Shown here: in pieces, positions 45,801 to 53,574 of the stretch
Layout of the letters: each line of letters begins with the position of its first letter
Position numbering within the stretch: the first letter of the stretch is position 1
Source: Mesocentrotus franciscanus
Lineage: Eukaryota > Echinodermata > Echinoidea > Camarodonta > Strongylocentrotidae
Direction of reading: 5' to 3'
Assembly (NCBI GenBank): GCA_037976565.1
Contig: CP137682.1
Span: 3,594,827 to 3,658,826, forward strand
DNA: 64,000 nt
Made by a program: the position numbers and the translations under genes
The notes under the pieces: model-generated
Told to the model about the DNA's origin: nothing
The model's input: the letters and a program-made list of their open reading frames with translations, nothing else
Databases searched by the model: none

Positions 45801-48800
45801 GGTTGAGAAATGCAAAATTACCTTTCTTGCTAGGTTGAGAAGGTACTTGTCGCCGTTTCACTGAATGCAAGGTTTCATTCTGATTAGTATTGGTCTCATT
45901 TAGATTAGAATTAGTTTTGTTAGACTGACCTAGCGATGAATTTAAAAATTGCAGTTGACCCATCCACACATCCAAATTTTGAAGACCAGAAATACTTTTC
46001 CTTTTTGTGATCAGGCCTCTTAATAATAGTAGGTAACGGCTCAAATGCAAGTTTTGGTTCTGATCATTTTGGAGTACTACCTTCATGAATGAAGCCAATT
46101 CATTATCACTAATTTGCGCGATGATCTTTTGGTATGACCCCAGTCTATCCGCAAATGTTTGAAGATCGTGAGTTTTGTACTGATGTCTCAGAGGCTTAAT
46201 GAGATTACGTAGAAGCTGTCGATACCGCGAAACATCAATAGGAGAATGAAGACCAGTCAAATCTCGTAAGAATTGCTCTGTGTACAACATATCCAATGAT
46301 TCTATCGCAGTGCGGAAGACGTTAGGATGTTGAAGGTTGTCAATAGATGATGCCAAGTCCCGCAACTGCTCTGCATATGGAAGAAGATCTAAGGAAATTC
46401 CTCCTTGCAGTTTCTTTAGAAATTTCTTAAGGATATCCATGTTCTGCAGTTCAATAAGTTGGTGAAGGGAGCCAAAGATTTCATCCTCTATGCTCGAAGT
46501 CCATCTGCTTGAAGTCATCGTTTCTATAGCTTTGCCAATGCCGTCCAAGACAGGAATATTGAGGTAACTGAACTTGCTGGTATTGACATTTCCCAACATG
46601 TTCAGAAAATCCATCATGCCAATGTTTTCGCGTTTAACCCTCCTTGGCAGTTCTGGTACATCTGAATTGTTGAACGGAGGTTCTGGTGGATCCGGACTAA
46701 AACCATCCTTTTCAGGGGCTACTATAGAACCATTTTGTGATTTTGATTGCTTCTGATTCCCGATTGTATTTGAAACTATGTCTCTTGGTTGGAATGAGAT
46801 AGGAAGACTGTTATGATCTCTTTGAGGAGCAGTTTTTGAAGTCGTCTGGACATCAAGTGGATCTGCTGCCTGATTCGACAACGAAGAGTTGTTGGTGTGG
46901 TTGTTTCTTATAACCGATACTTCAGGTTTGCCTGATTCGCCTGAAAGACCATTCCTGATATCCTGAAATATTCAATAGAATATTTAAATGAACAAATGAT
47001 CATCACACAACGGTGTGTGTGTGTGTGTGGGGGGCGTCTATAGCTTGACCATTGGTTAACCCTACGCAAAAGTCACAGGTTAAGTTATATTCCTCCAGTT
47101 CAAAATACATTTTTAATTTGATTCAAATGTTTTATCTTTATTCTTGTAACGTCCAAAATAAAAACTAACGCGTAAGTAAAGTATTATCCACTTTTCCATC
47201 ATAGAAACGGAGGCCTGAATCAATGCATGTACATAACGAAATTTTCTTTGATTAAATTTATTGGCGCGAATTCACAGGAGGTTCAAATTTCACCCATGGT
47301 TTAAATCTTCATTTACAATAACCCATGGTTTAAAATTAGCGCAAAATAAGCGCGACACAGTCAGAGGTCAAATATTAGACGCGCGCAAGGCAAGGTAAGC
47401 TTACTTTGATGATTTTCAAACCATGGGTTATGTAAATGAGGGTTTAAACCGTGGGTTAAGTTAAACCTCCTTTGTGAATAACCATGGATTATGTAAATGA
47501 GGGTTTAAACCATGGGTTAAGTTAAACCTCCTTTATGAATTCGGGCCATAATGTTTTCCAACTAGCAGAGGCGGCGGAGCGACTTCCAAAGTGGGGCACC
47601 AACAAAAAGGGCACTTTCTGGAAAAAGGGCACCTTCAAAGGGAAATCTCAAAGCGAAAATATACAAGTTTTTAGACATTGGTATATACCCCTATATTGTG
47701 ATTACATTATCAGGGATGATTTTAATATTTGTTTCTCTTTATACATCATATAAGATATTGGTTAAGCATCATACTTTGCAGTTGGGTGCGATGGTCTGAA
47801 AATTTTTAAGATTTGTGAGGTCGCAGCGCGAAAAATTACATCTTATACAGAGGAAAAACCCAATCTTGATGGGATTATAAGCACATTCTGATAACGGAAG
47901 ACTGAAAAGACCTTTGATAAGTAACATAATTATAACATCTATAAATGCGAGTGAGCGAGCTTTGGGGGAAATTGCTCTTAGTCGCTTGAAATTAGGGGCA
48001 CGTTTAATGATGAGAGGAAAAGGGACACTTACCAAAAGGTATAAGACACTTATTAGAAAAGAAAAGCAACACGTGTCAAAGTACAAGGGCTAATTACCAG
48101 AGCTGAAAATGGAGCACTTCTTACACCTTAACAAAGAGGCACTTATGAGAATGGGAAATGGGCATTTGTCGACGGAAAAGAGGCACCCGTCAGATTTTGA
48201 TAGGGGCTTTTATAAGAAGTGAAAAGGGGCATTTCTGAAAAAGGGATAGGTTCCTTATTAGAAAGAAAAAGGGGCACGTATCATTGTTAAAATGGTAATT
48301 ATCAGAGGTGAAAAGGGGCACTTATCGCATCTGAAAAGGGGCAATGACCATATATGAAAAGAGGCACTTATAAGAATGAAAAATGGGCACTAATAATAAA
48401 GGGAAATGTGCATTTGTTGAAAAAAGGGGCACCGATCAGATTTTAATAGGGGCATTTATCGGAGGTGAAAGGGGGGCTTTCATTAGAAGGTGGAAGTGGC
48501 TTTTATTAAAAAGAGAAAGAGGCACATGCTAAAATAAACGGGGCTCTTATCATGAGAAGGGGAAGGGGCACTTATAAGAAGGAAAAACAGCTTTTATTAG
48601 GAAGGAAAAGGGGACGTGTCAAAATAAAAGTGACATTTATTAGAGATGAAAATAGCACTTATCAGGAGGGGAAGGGGCACTTATTAAAACGAGTATCTCT
48701 CAGAATTGAATAGAGTCATTTACAAGAGATGTAAAGGGGCACTTATGAGAATGAAAAGGAACTGTTTTCATAGGTAAAAAGGGGCATTAATGAGAAGGGG

Positions 48801-51800
48801 CTCTTTTTTAATGGGGGCACTTATCATAAGGAAAAGGGCACTTATTAGAAAGGAAAGGGGCACATGTGAAAATATAAGGTGCGTTTATCCGAGTTAAAAG
48901 GGGTTAGTTATTAAAAGGGAAGGGGCACTTCTTACAAACGAAAGGGGGCACTTGTCAAAGCAAAAGGGGCACCTCTCAGATTTGAATAGGACAGTTATCA
49001 GAGGTGAAGGGGGCGTTTATCAAAAGTGAAAAAGGGCACTTCTCGTACCTAAAAAGGGGCACTTACTAGAGATTAAAAAGAGCACTTATGAGATTGGAAA
49101 ATGGACACTTATTGCAAAGGAAAATGGGAACTTGTTGAAGGAAAAGGGGTAAGTGTCAAAATAAAAGGGGCACTTATCAGAGGTGGAAAGGAGAAGGGGC
49201 ACTTTTAAAAATTAAAAGGGGCACTTGTCAAAGTAAAAGGGGCACTTTTGGGGTACTTGAAAAAGTGGGAGGGCACTGTGCCGCCCCCCTGCCCCGGGAG
49301 CGCCGCCTCTGCGCCAACTAGTGTATTATTTTCATTACATCATTAGTCAAAGAAGGTACAAATTTATTTACCAACAAACCCCTCAGCCTATCAAAGAAAG
49401 AATGCAATGGTTGATGTCCATCGTTGATAGGAGTGGTGGTGTTCGTTTCAGCTGTACGATCAGGCAAGATTTTCTCTACGAAGTTGTTCCAGCGACCAGA
49501 GAGAAGGCGTCTAATCGCCTGTCCAATTCTCTCAAAATGGCTGGCAAAATCAGTATCTATGCCTCTTTGTAGAACTTCTTTAATCTGCTTTCCCTTATGT
49601 AGAATAAGCTGACCCACTCTGTAAAACATACTGCCGTTGACCTCGATATCCTGGATAATACGAAGACGACAAGAATGAGTACCTAAATCAAGGGATGGAT
49701 CTATGAAAATTGAGATATCTGGGCCCCGTATTACAAAGAGTTGATATCAATCGCAACTTATTTGCGATTGATATCAATCGCAACTATGTACATAAGAGAT
49801 AGGAGACTGCAAACTTGCGATTGATTGGAGGACTTACGATTGATTTGGATCAATCGTAAGTCCTCCAATCAATCGGAAGTTAGTACATAGTTGCGATTGA
49901 TATCAACTCTTTGTAATACGGGGCCCTGTATTCAAAGCTATATAGCAGGAGTTGAGTATATGAAAGTTGAATATCAAATGAGAGTAGTGGGACAAAAGCA
50001 TTTTATGTCCTAAAATACAAGTAAGCTAGAATACAGTTTGAAAAAAGTAGATAACATAAAATCCATCAGTACAGAAATACTTATGTCAAATAGGCCTAGT
50101 ATATGCTGATGACATCTTCATATAAATGGTGATAAAATGAATGTACTTCATTTTAATAAAATTATGCTTAATATATTTCCCCAAATATAATAAATGAAAA
50201 CATACCACGACAGGGGCTATGACTAGCGTTTCCACATCTCGTTTCTCGCGAGGCCGCTCCAAAGGGGAATATCGACCACGAAGGTTTGGTGCTTCTATGT
50301 CTCCTGGCAAATGATTTCTCGATTCTGGGCGATTCCGCTGGAGTCCTAACTGCTCTTGTAGCCTGTTAGGTTTCGGCCCCTCCTTCGGTATTTCCTCTTT
50401 TGTGGAACTGGGTGCCGTCTCCTCTGATTCCTTCCTACCAGGTTCACTCGTCCTGTGTAAGTTGTTTATTCTAAGGCCACCTAGCTGGCTGTTCACTAAT
50501 CTTTGAAGATTTTGTTGATTTGGATTTGGATATCTTTTTAAATGGTTCTTAATATCTTTTGAAAAATCTTCAGGATTTACAGGTGTATCCTGCTGTTGAG
50601 GAGCTAGTAACATCCTGATTTTATTCATAACTTCCCTCTCTTGTATAGACCACCTGTGTTTCGTGTAAACAGGGATCAAACGCGACAGTGTTCCAGTTAT
50701 AAACTCTTCATAAGTATTTCTGTCGCTCGATGTCAAATGAAGTTTACTCTGCTCCGCGGCCATCTGCAAACACCGAGCTTCGTTCTCGTCCTCCTGGTCA
50801 ATGGACTGTAGGTGACCGTCATCGTCCAGGAGCCGCTGGATAATGACAGTTTCGCACTCGGGAACACAGACACGGGAAGTGACCTCAAGCACGGTCCCCG
50901 AACAATTTTGATGCGCATGATGATCCGTATGATGCTGTTCAGGATTTTCCTGATGGCCGCAGGTCTTGAAGCGGTATGACATTGAATGGCCTTGATCTGC
51001 TAGGCATGGTGTCCATAGTGACCACTCTGATGCTTCTTCCTGCAGGGCCGTCTGTACTGCTGGAAATCGAAATTCAGTATTTTGGAAAGTGAATCAAACA
51101 GCTTCATTATTTTATGGCTCTGTTGTTTAACGTAAAGTGACTCAAAGATTATGCGATTTCGGTAAAAAAGGCTATTTTGTCAGAAATAGGAGGGAAAACT
51201 GATTTTTTTTTTAAAGCTATGAGGTCCATGATTACAGTGAAGAGTAATTGGATTGAACTTTACATGAGAAAAACCGATACGACATACATCTATAGGCGTA
51301 AAAAGCGTTAGATGCAGACACGACCCATACACCAAAACCACTTTCAGTGTTAAAAACACCCTCACAGCCCGCTCCGTTTTTCGAAGCGGGCTGGAGGGTG
51401 GGGGGGTGGGGGTTGCGGCAGGATTCCCGCAGGGAAAAAAACTATTTTTTAGGATTTCCAGGAAAAAAAAATTCTCTCTACCCCCACATAACAGGCTGTA
51501 TCTAGCGACATAATTTATGGTGGTGTGACCAAAGTTCGCGCGTGACCAAAGTTCGCTTTCTCAAAAAATCGGTAAGACTTTGAAAATCTGATATCACCAA
51601 TGGAAAGAGGATCATAGAATTACCCAGAAGCGAAATTTTCTTTGGAATTGGGTGCGAAATTGTGAAAATATTGACAAAAGATCGGCAAATTTTGCAGGCA
51701 TTTGCGTCCGTTTCGAAAAATTATCAACTTACCGATAAGGTTCTAGAAATCTTAATTTTGAGAGCAGATATCCTCAAAATTGTAAGTAAAAAGTGGTACC

Positions 51801-52833
51801 AACTGATTGTATGATATCTTGCCTTGCAAATGATGATATTACCTTATTTTTGATGGATCGCATTTTTGATAAATCAGCTGTAAACCCCCGTGCGCGAAGT
51901 AAGGTCTCGGTGTTTTTATGACTTTTTTTGTTGCAGCGCGCACGCCGATCCGAAATCGAATTTTTAGTTCGCGATATCTGCTGGGTTCCTTTGACGATAA
52001 ATTTTCTAGTTTAACCAATTTGTAGTAAAGAATTTTGCCGTCCATTTGGTAATAATTAAAATAAATAAATTTGTGTAGAAAATGAGAAATCATTGATCGA
52101 ATATCACATTTAATAATATTGTCAAAATCTCCGCGAACTTTGGTCACTCCTTGTTTATGATAGTGTATGGTATTTAATGCATATTTTCCTAAAATCCAAC
52201 GGCAAAGAGACGGCTCTGTTTTAGTTAAGTGTCTGGACACACAGCCCCATCCCGCCTTCCATACCGTTTCTGGGCCCATAATTTCCTACCGACACATTTA
52301 TGATGCATTTTCCTAATCCACAAAGTACGTTTACAGTTTTACTTTTAACACATAATTTTCATGTAGTCTAGTCTAGACTCTAGATCTAAATAGAACCTCC
52401 AAATGTTTGATAAGTTAAACCAAAGTCACCAATACCCAGACGTGGTGTGTATCCGTACAGTCGATTTAAATCGGTAATTTGAAGAAGTTTACTTGCAATA
52501 TTTTTAAAATCTTTTATGACTTATATTATGCAATATTATGAAAGACGAAAAGTTATGATGATTAGGCCTACTGTAATTGATGCATATTTGTTTGGTTAAA
52601 TCCAAAAGCAAAAGTGGCGGCTTTATTTTTGTTGAGCGTCCGGACACACAACCTCCCATCATAAGACTTATTTATAAATGTTAGAAAATTTACCCCCCCC
52701 CCCCAGAGTAGTAGATCTATTTTTTTCCCCTTAAACCCATTAACTAAGAATATCTGAATCACTTACAGCTCTTGGATGACACCAAACAGACGAAGAGGAT
52801 CCACCATAGCAACCTAGTCATTGTCAGATTCAT
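30184..52833 (-). CDS. Giant type I membrane protein with eight TSP1 domains, whole gene span
   Basis: Twelve exons on the minus strand give about 4,630 residues once six missing bases are allowed for. Order: signal peptide (exon 1), divergent TSP1 and a low-complexity linker ending in REKR, a furin-type site (exon 2), a short helical exon (3), one 10.6 kb exon of leucine-rich, amphipathic, heavily N-glycosylatable sequence (4), seven TSP1 exons (5-11), and a membrane helix with tail (12). Every TSP1 exon from 5 to 11 is phase 1 on both sides, as expected for shuffled modules. TSP1 domains bind glycosaminoglycans and matrix or cell-surface partners, so an adhesion or recognition role at the cell surface is the family-based inference. 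I recognise no named relative with this architecture. Further RxKR-type sites (RVKR early in exon 4, RKKR late) suggest proteolytic processing. Confidence 0.8.
31357..31578 (-). CDS. Giant TSP1 protein exon 11 (TSP1, TW type)
   Basis: 74 codons, phase 1 to 1, acceptor TACAG, donor ACAG|GTATAG. Intact: TWTEWGQWSNCSENCSGHRN, RHRLCHPLKEQ, GLLCKG, SSDC. Two codons longer than exon 7 because of an extra RN-type repeat. Confidence 0.92.
31927..32035. repeat. (CT)n microsatellite in the intron after exon 10
   Basis: CT-rich tract. A matching tract at 33476-33532 holds the same position after exon 8, so the intron was duplicated together with the exons. Confidence 0.9.
32123..32335 (-). CDS. Giant TSP1 protein exon 10 (TSP1, SW type)
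   Basis: 71 codons, phase 1 to 1, acceptor TTTCAG, donor CCGG|GTATGC. Codes ASWTAWSPWSQCSNRCGVG and EYDFDECTLHDLFVPG. Recent duplicate of exon 8. Confidence 0.92.
32730..32792 (-). pseudogene. Fragment of a TW-type TSP1 exon
   Basis: About 60 bp resembling the 3' end of exons 9 and 11 (CAATGAGGTATTGAAGCTTC...TCACAATCGCTTG on the plus strand), with no acceptor or rest of the domain. It adjoins the copied downstream intron sequence ATATCACTTGTGAAAGTG. Confidence 0.65.
32923..33137 (-). CDS. Giant TSP1 protein exon 9 (TSP1, TW type, frameshifted)
   Basis: 215 bases, one short of the 216 needed for phase 1 to 1. The frame reads TWTEWSQWSKCSENC, then shifts near 33088; the rest of the domain (HRLCHPLTEQTS, GLLCEG, SSDC) is in the next frame. 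Splice sites are good. Either one base is missing from the assembly or this copy is disabled. Confidence 0.75.
33476..33532. repeat. (CT)n microsatellite in the intron after exon 8
   Basis: Counterpart of 31927-32035 in the earlier cassette. Confidence 0.9.
33598..33810 (-). CDS. Giant TSP1 protein exon 8 (TSP1, SW type)
   Basis: 71 codons, phase 1 to 1, acceptor TTTCAG, donor CCGG|GTATGA. Codes SWTAWSPWSQCSNRCGVGNK and ends EYDFDECTLHDIFVPG. Nearly identical to exon 10, differing mainly around NHGVTMA versus NQYIPMA. Confidence 0.92.
34280..34495 (-). CDS. Giant TSP1 protein exon 7 (TSP1, TW type)
   Basis: 72 codons, phase 1 to 1, acceptor TGACAG, donor ATAG|GTTGGT (weak). Begins GTWSEWSAWTKCPDVCKGYR and contains RSCHPLNE and MKRDEGLLCEG. 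Length equals the restored exon 9. Confidence 0.88.
34885..35097 (-). CDS. Giant TSP1 protein exon 6 (TSP1, SW type)
   Basis: 71 codons, phase 1 to 1. Begins EGSWAGWSFWSRCDNRCGVG, has TRSRLC, and ends EYDFDQCSLHDIFVPG. First exon of the first SW/TW cassette. Confidence 0.92.
35600..35776 (-). CDS. Giant TSP1 protein exon 5 (TSP1 domain)
   Basis: 59 codons, phase 1 to 1, acceptor TTTGTAG, donor CAGG|GTGAGT. Canonical TSP1: KWSEWTAWSTCSVTCGHGEQ, followed by RRTC and three later cysteines (QC, EC, EC). The CSVTCG motif is the most typical in the gene. Confidence 0.93.
36050..36356. repeat. Fold-back element beside the giant-exon donor
   Basis: Ends match the 20065-20514 family: CAGGGGGGGTGTTTCACAAAG on the left and TGGGAGTGTTTCACAAAG inward from the right. 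Arms include AACTTAGAG / CTCTAAGTTAGACTTAA and a shared ATGGAAAGCCAT-type block. It ends about 17 bp from the splice donor of exon 4. Confidence 0.8.
36374..46962 (-). CDS. Giant TSP1 protein exon 4, a single 10.6 kb exon
   Basis: Acceptor TATTTCAG at 46963, donor ACAG|GTAAAA at 36373. Length is 10,589 bases, or 10,594 (3,531 codons plus one base) if five missing bases are counted, which fits phase 0 in and phase 1 out. The product starts with a Ser/Asn-rich segment and RRVKR, then becomes almost wholly helical, Leu/Ile/Asp-rich, with dozens of N-x-S/T sites and almost no cysteine. Internal tandem units occur at 44083-45294 / 42873-44082 (404 codons), 42664-40960 (190 codons x3) and about 39441-37740 (roughly 190 codons x3). 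Single-base losses lie near 43746, 43665, 42875, 42667 and 41430. No known domain is recognised. Confidence 0.82.
37740..39441 (-). repeat. Older tandem unit of roughly 190 codons, three diverged copies
   Basis: Each unit begins SRN(D/E/K)T and contains LVD(R/K), then F(H/E/N)DM(V/I)S, later a YDAM or DDMN motif and a closing F(A/T) block before the next SRN. Starts lie near 39441, 38860 and 38322. Protein similarity is clear, nucleotide similarity low. Confidence 0.8.
40960..42664 (-). repeat. 190-codon tandem unit, three copies
   Basis: Units at 42664-42095, 42094-41525 and 41524 to about 40960. Each begins DSYEPNDILMM (lost in the last by divergence downstream) and contains KGLPLFGDRGLRYENMTYD. 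Spacing is 570, 570 and 569 bp; the last has a one-base loss near 41430. The middle copy matches the third in its first part and the first in its second part. Confidence 0.93.
42873..44082 (-). repeat. 404-codon tandem unit, copy B (two frameshifts)
   Basis: 1,210 bp. About a dozen substitutions versus copy A, and two one-base losses, both in C runs on the plus strand (CCC to CC near 43746, CCCC to CCC near 43665). A third base appears to be missing at the 3' boundary near 42875. The downstream boundary shares GAA with the upstream one, a possible microhomology. Confidence 0.92.
44083..45294 (-). repeat. 404-codon tandem unit, copy A (intact frame)
   Basis: 1,212 bp, coding from LVQPLAEELADI to HQHTDQN. 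Fully open. Followed directly by copy B, about 99% identical by eye. Confidence 0.93.
47263..47547. repeat. Fold-back element in intron 3 of the giant TSP1 gene
   Basis: Left end GGCGCGAATTCACAGGAGG, right end reading inward GGCCCGAATTCATAAAGGAGG. The inside repeats AACCCATGGTTTAAA several times, and the right arm is partly duplicated. It ends 18 bp before the hAT-like element that starts at 47566. Confidence 0.7.
47566..49311 (+). mobile_element. hAT-like element with internal minisatellite, second copy
   Basis: Ends read CAGAGGCGGCGGAGCG on the left and CAGAGGCGGCGCTCCC inward from the right. CCAACTAG lies directly before the left end (47558-47565) and again at 49314-49321, separated from the right end by CG. 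The left 300 bp match the inverted right part of 3296-4378. The interior is an array of AGGGGCACTTATCAG-type units. It lies in intron 3 of the giant TSP1 gene, on the opposite strand. Confidence 0.8.
47985..49255. repeat. Degenerate minisatellite, GGGGCACTTAT units
   Basis: About forty units of roughly 25-35 bp around AAAAGGGGCACTTATCAGA, with many substitutions. More than twice the array length of the copy at 3.3 kb. Confidence 0.85.
49372..49650 (-). CDS. Giant TSP1 protein exon 3
   Basis: Acceptor TATCCAG, donor TTG|GTAAAT, phase 0 on both sides, 93 codons. Begins DIEVNGSMFYRVGQ and is predicted helical with one NTT glycosylation site. Exon 4 also begins with DI after an identical phase, but the two exons show no other clear likeness. 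Confidence 0.75.
49721..49926. repeat. Hairpin element (GGGCCCCGTATTACAAAGAG ends)
   Basis: A 206 bp element in intron 2 of the giant TSP1 gene. Arms start GGGCCCCGTATTACAAAGAG and continue TTGATATCAATCGCAACT on both sides, with further complementary blocks inside (GGAGGACTTACGATTGATT). It would fold into a very stable hairpin. Confidence 0.85.
50206..51059 (-). CDS. Giant TSP1 protein exon 2 (divergent TSP1 and linker)
   Basis: Follows TTCCAG and ends GTG|GTATGT in phase 0. It starts with SEWSLWTPC, the W-x-x-W-x-x-C signature of TSP1, and has later cysteines in KTCG, NCSG, RVC and PEC. A charged helical part (EEFITGTLSRLIPVYTKHRW) and a Pro/Glu/Arg-rich linker follow. It closes with RPREKRD, a good furin-type site. 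An internal ATG at 50982 is not the true start. Confidence 0.85.
51060..52766. other. Intron 1 of the giant TSP1 gene
   Basis: No coding signal. Contains the plus-side arm of the inverted repeat described at 51780-52650, GTGACCAAAGTTCGC at 51533 with its complement near 52130-52147, and a G-rich tract near 51395. Confidence 0.6.
51780..52650 (+). repeat. Left arm of inverted repeat around the divergent promoter
   Basis: Matches the reverse complement of 53690-54500 in blocks: CTCCGCGAACTTTGGTCA, TTACCAAATGGACGGC (as complement), TTTGAAGAAGTTTAC, and GTCCGGACACACAA. Diverged and with indels. Probably two copies of one dispersed repeat in opposite orientation. Confidence 0.7.
52767..52833 (-). 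CDS. Giant TSP1 protein exon 1 (signal peptide)
   Basis: ATG at 52833-52831 opens MNLTMTRLLWWILFVCLVSS, a textbook signal peptide with a charged start, hydrophobic core and small residues near the likely cleavage site. The donor is AGCT|GTAAGT in phase 1, which joins exon 2 in frame. Confidence 0.85.
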
Positions 52834-53480
52834 CGCCTGATATCATCCACACTTTATAAAATCATCACCAGCCTATGAGTAGGCACCCATTTCGTTGGTC
52901 ATCTCAACAAAAATCAATAACTTTAAGCAGCCTTCACCTTTGAATTACCTTCGGTTTTTACAGAAATCATTGAATTTGTCAAAATAGAAATATCCAGTCT
53001 AACCTATCTTCGGAGAGAAATTACATGTTTTGTTACATCTCCTAAAGGTAAGCGCGCATTAATTTATGAGGCGCGGCTTACATATTTTGCGCGCTGATGA
53101 AGTTTTATGGGATTTCCCGTTTGTTTTGAAAATAAAAAAGCGAACTTGATGGGGACTATAATTCCCGTAAATTTATCTAATTATCTTCGTATCCCGAAAG
53201 AAAATCTAATCTATTAATTGTCATGAGTTTACACAAATGCACGTTTCGGGCTAGGTGATGCAGCAGAGTAGACTTTGTAATTTCGACCATTACGTCACCA
53301 TGACTTCAAAAGGTTTTTGACAACACATCTTATGTTTTTAAGCATGCGCGTACGCGCAGTGACGTAATACGTTGCTATGATGTTTAAACACAGACGTGTA
53401 TTATCATTCTGTGTATTGGTGTGATGGAATCGGAGACCGCCAAATCCTATCTTTGAACAAAATGGTTCATCTACAAAATC
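52834..53480. promoter_or_regulatory. Shared upstream interval of two divergent genes
   Basis: 647 bp separate the start codons of the giant TSP1 gene (minus) and the EGF gene (plus). Both first exons encode signal peptides. The interval is expected to hold both 5' untranslated regions and either one bidirectional promoter or two short ones. It includes GCGCGC-containing sequence around 53050-53095 and TGACGTAA near 53360, a fit to a CRE-like site. Activity is inference only. Confidence 0.5.
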
Positions 53481-53574
53481 ATGAGAACGAAATTCCAAAT
53501 CATTGTTGTGTTATTTATTTTTATCATGGGAATTACTCTGGAAGAAGGAGGTGCCGTAAACGTGAAGGTGAACG
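53481..53574 (+). CDS. EGF-domain protein exon 1 (signal peptide)
   Basis: ATG opens [18 protein letters not shown], a signal peptide, followed by [13 protein letters not shown]. Donor ACG|GTAAGT in phase 1. The frame that starts at 53396 is a different, spurious one. Confidence 0.85.

Noticed and set aside
50086..50982. Separate 298-residue protein starting at an internal ATG
   Set aside because: It is the inside of exon 2 of the giant gene; the TSP1 signature and the acceptor lie upstream of that ATG, and its last residues are intronic.
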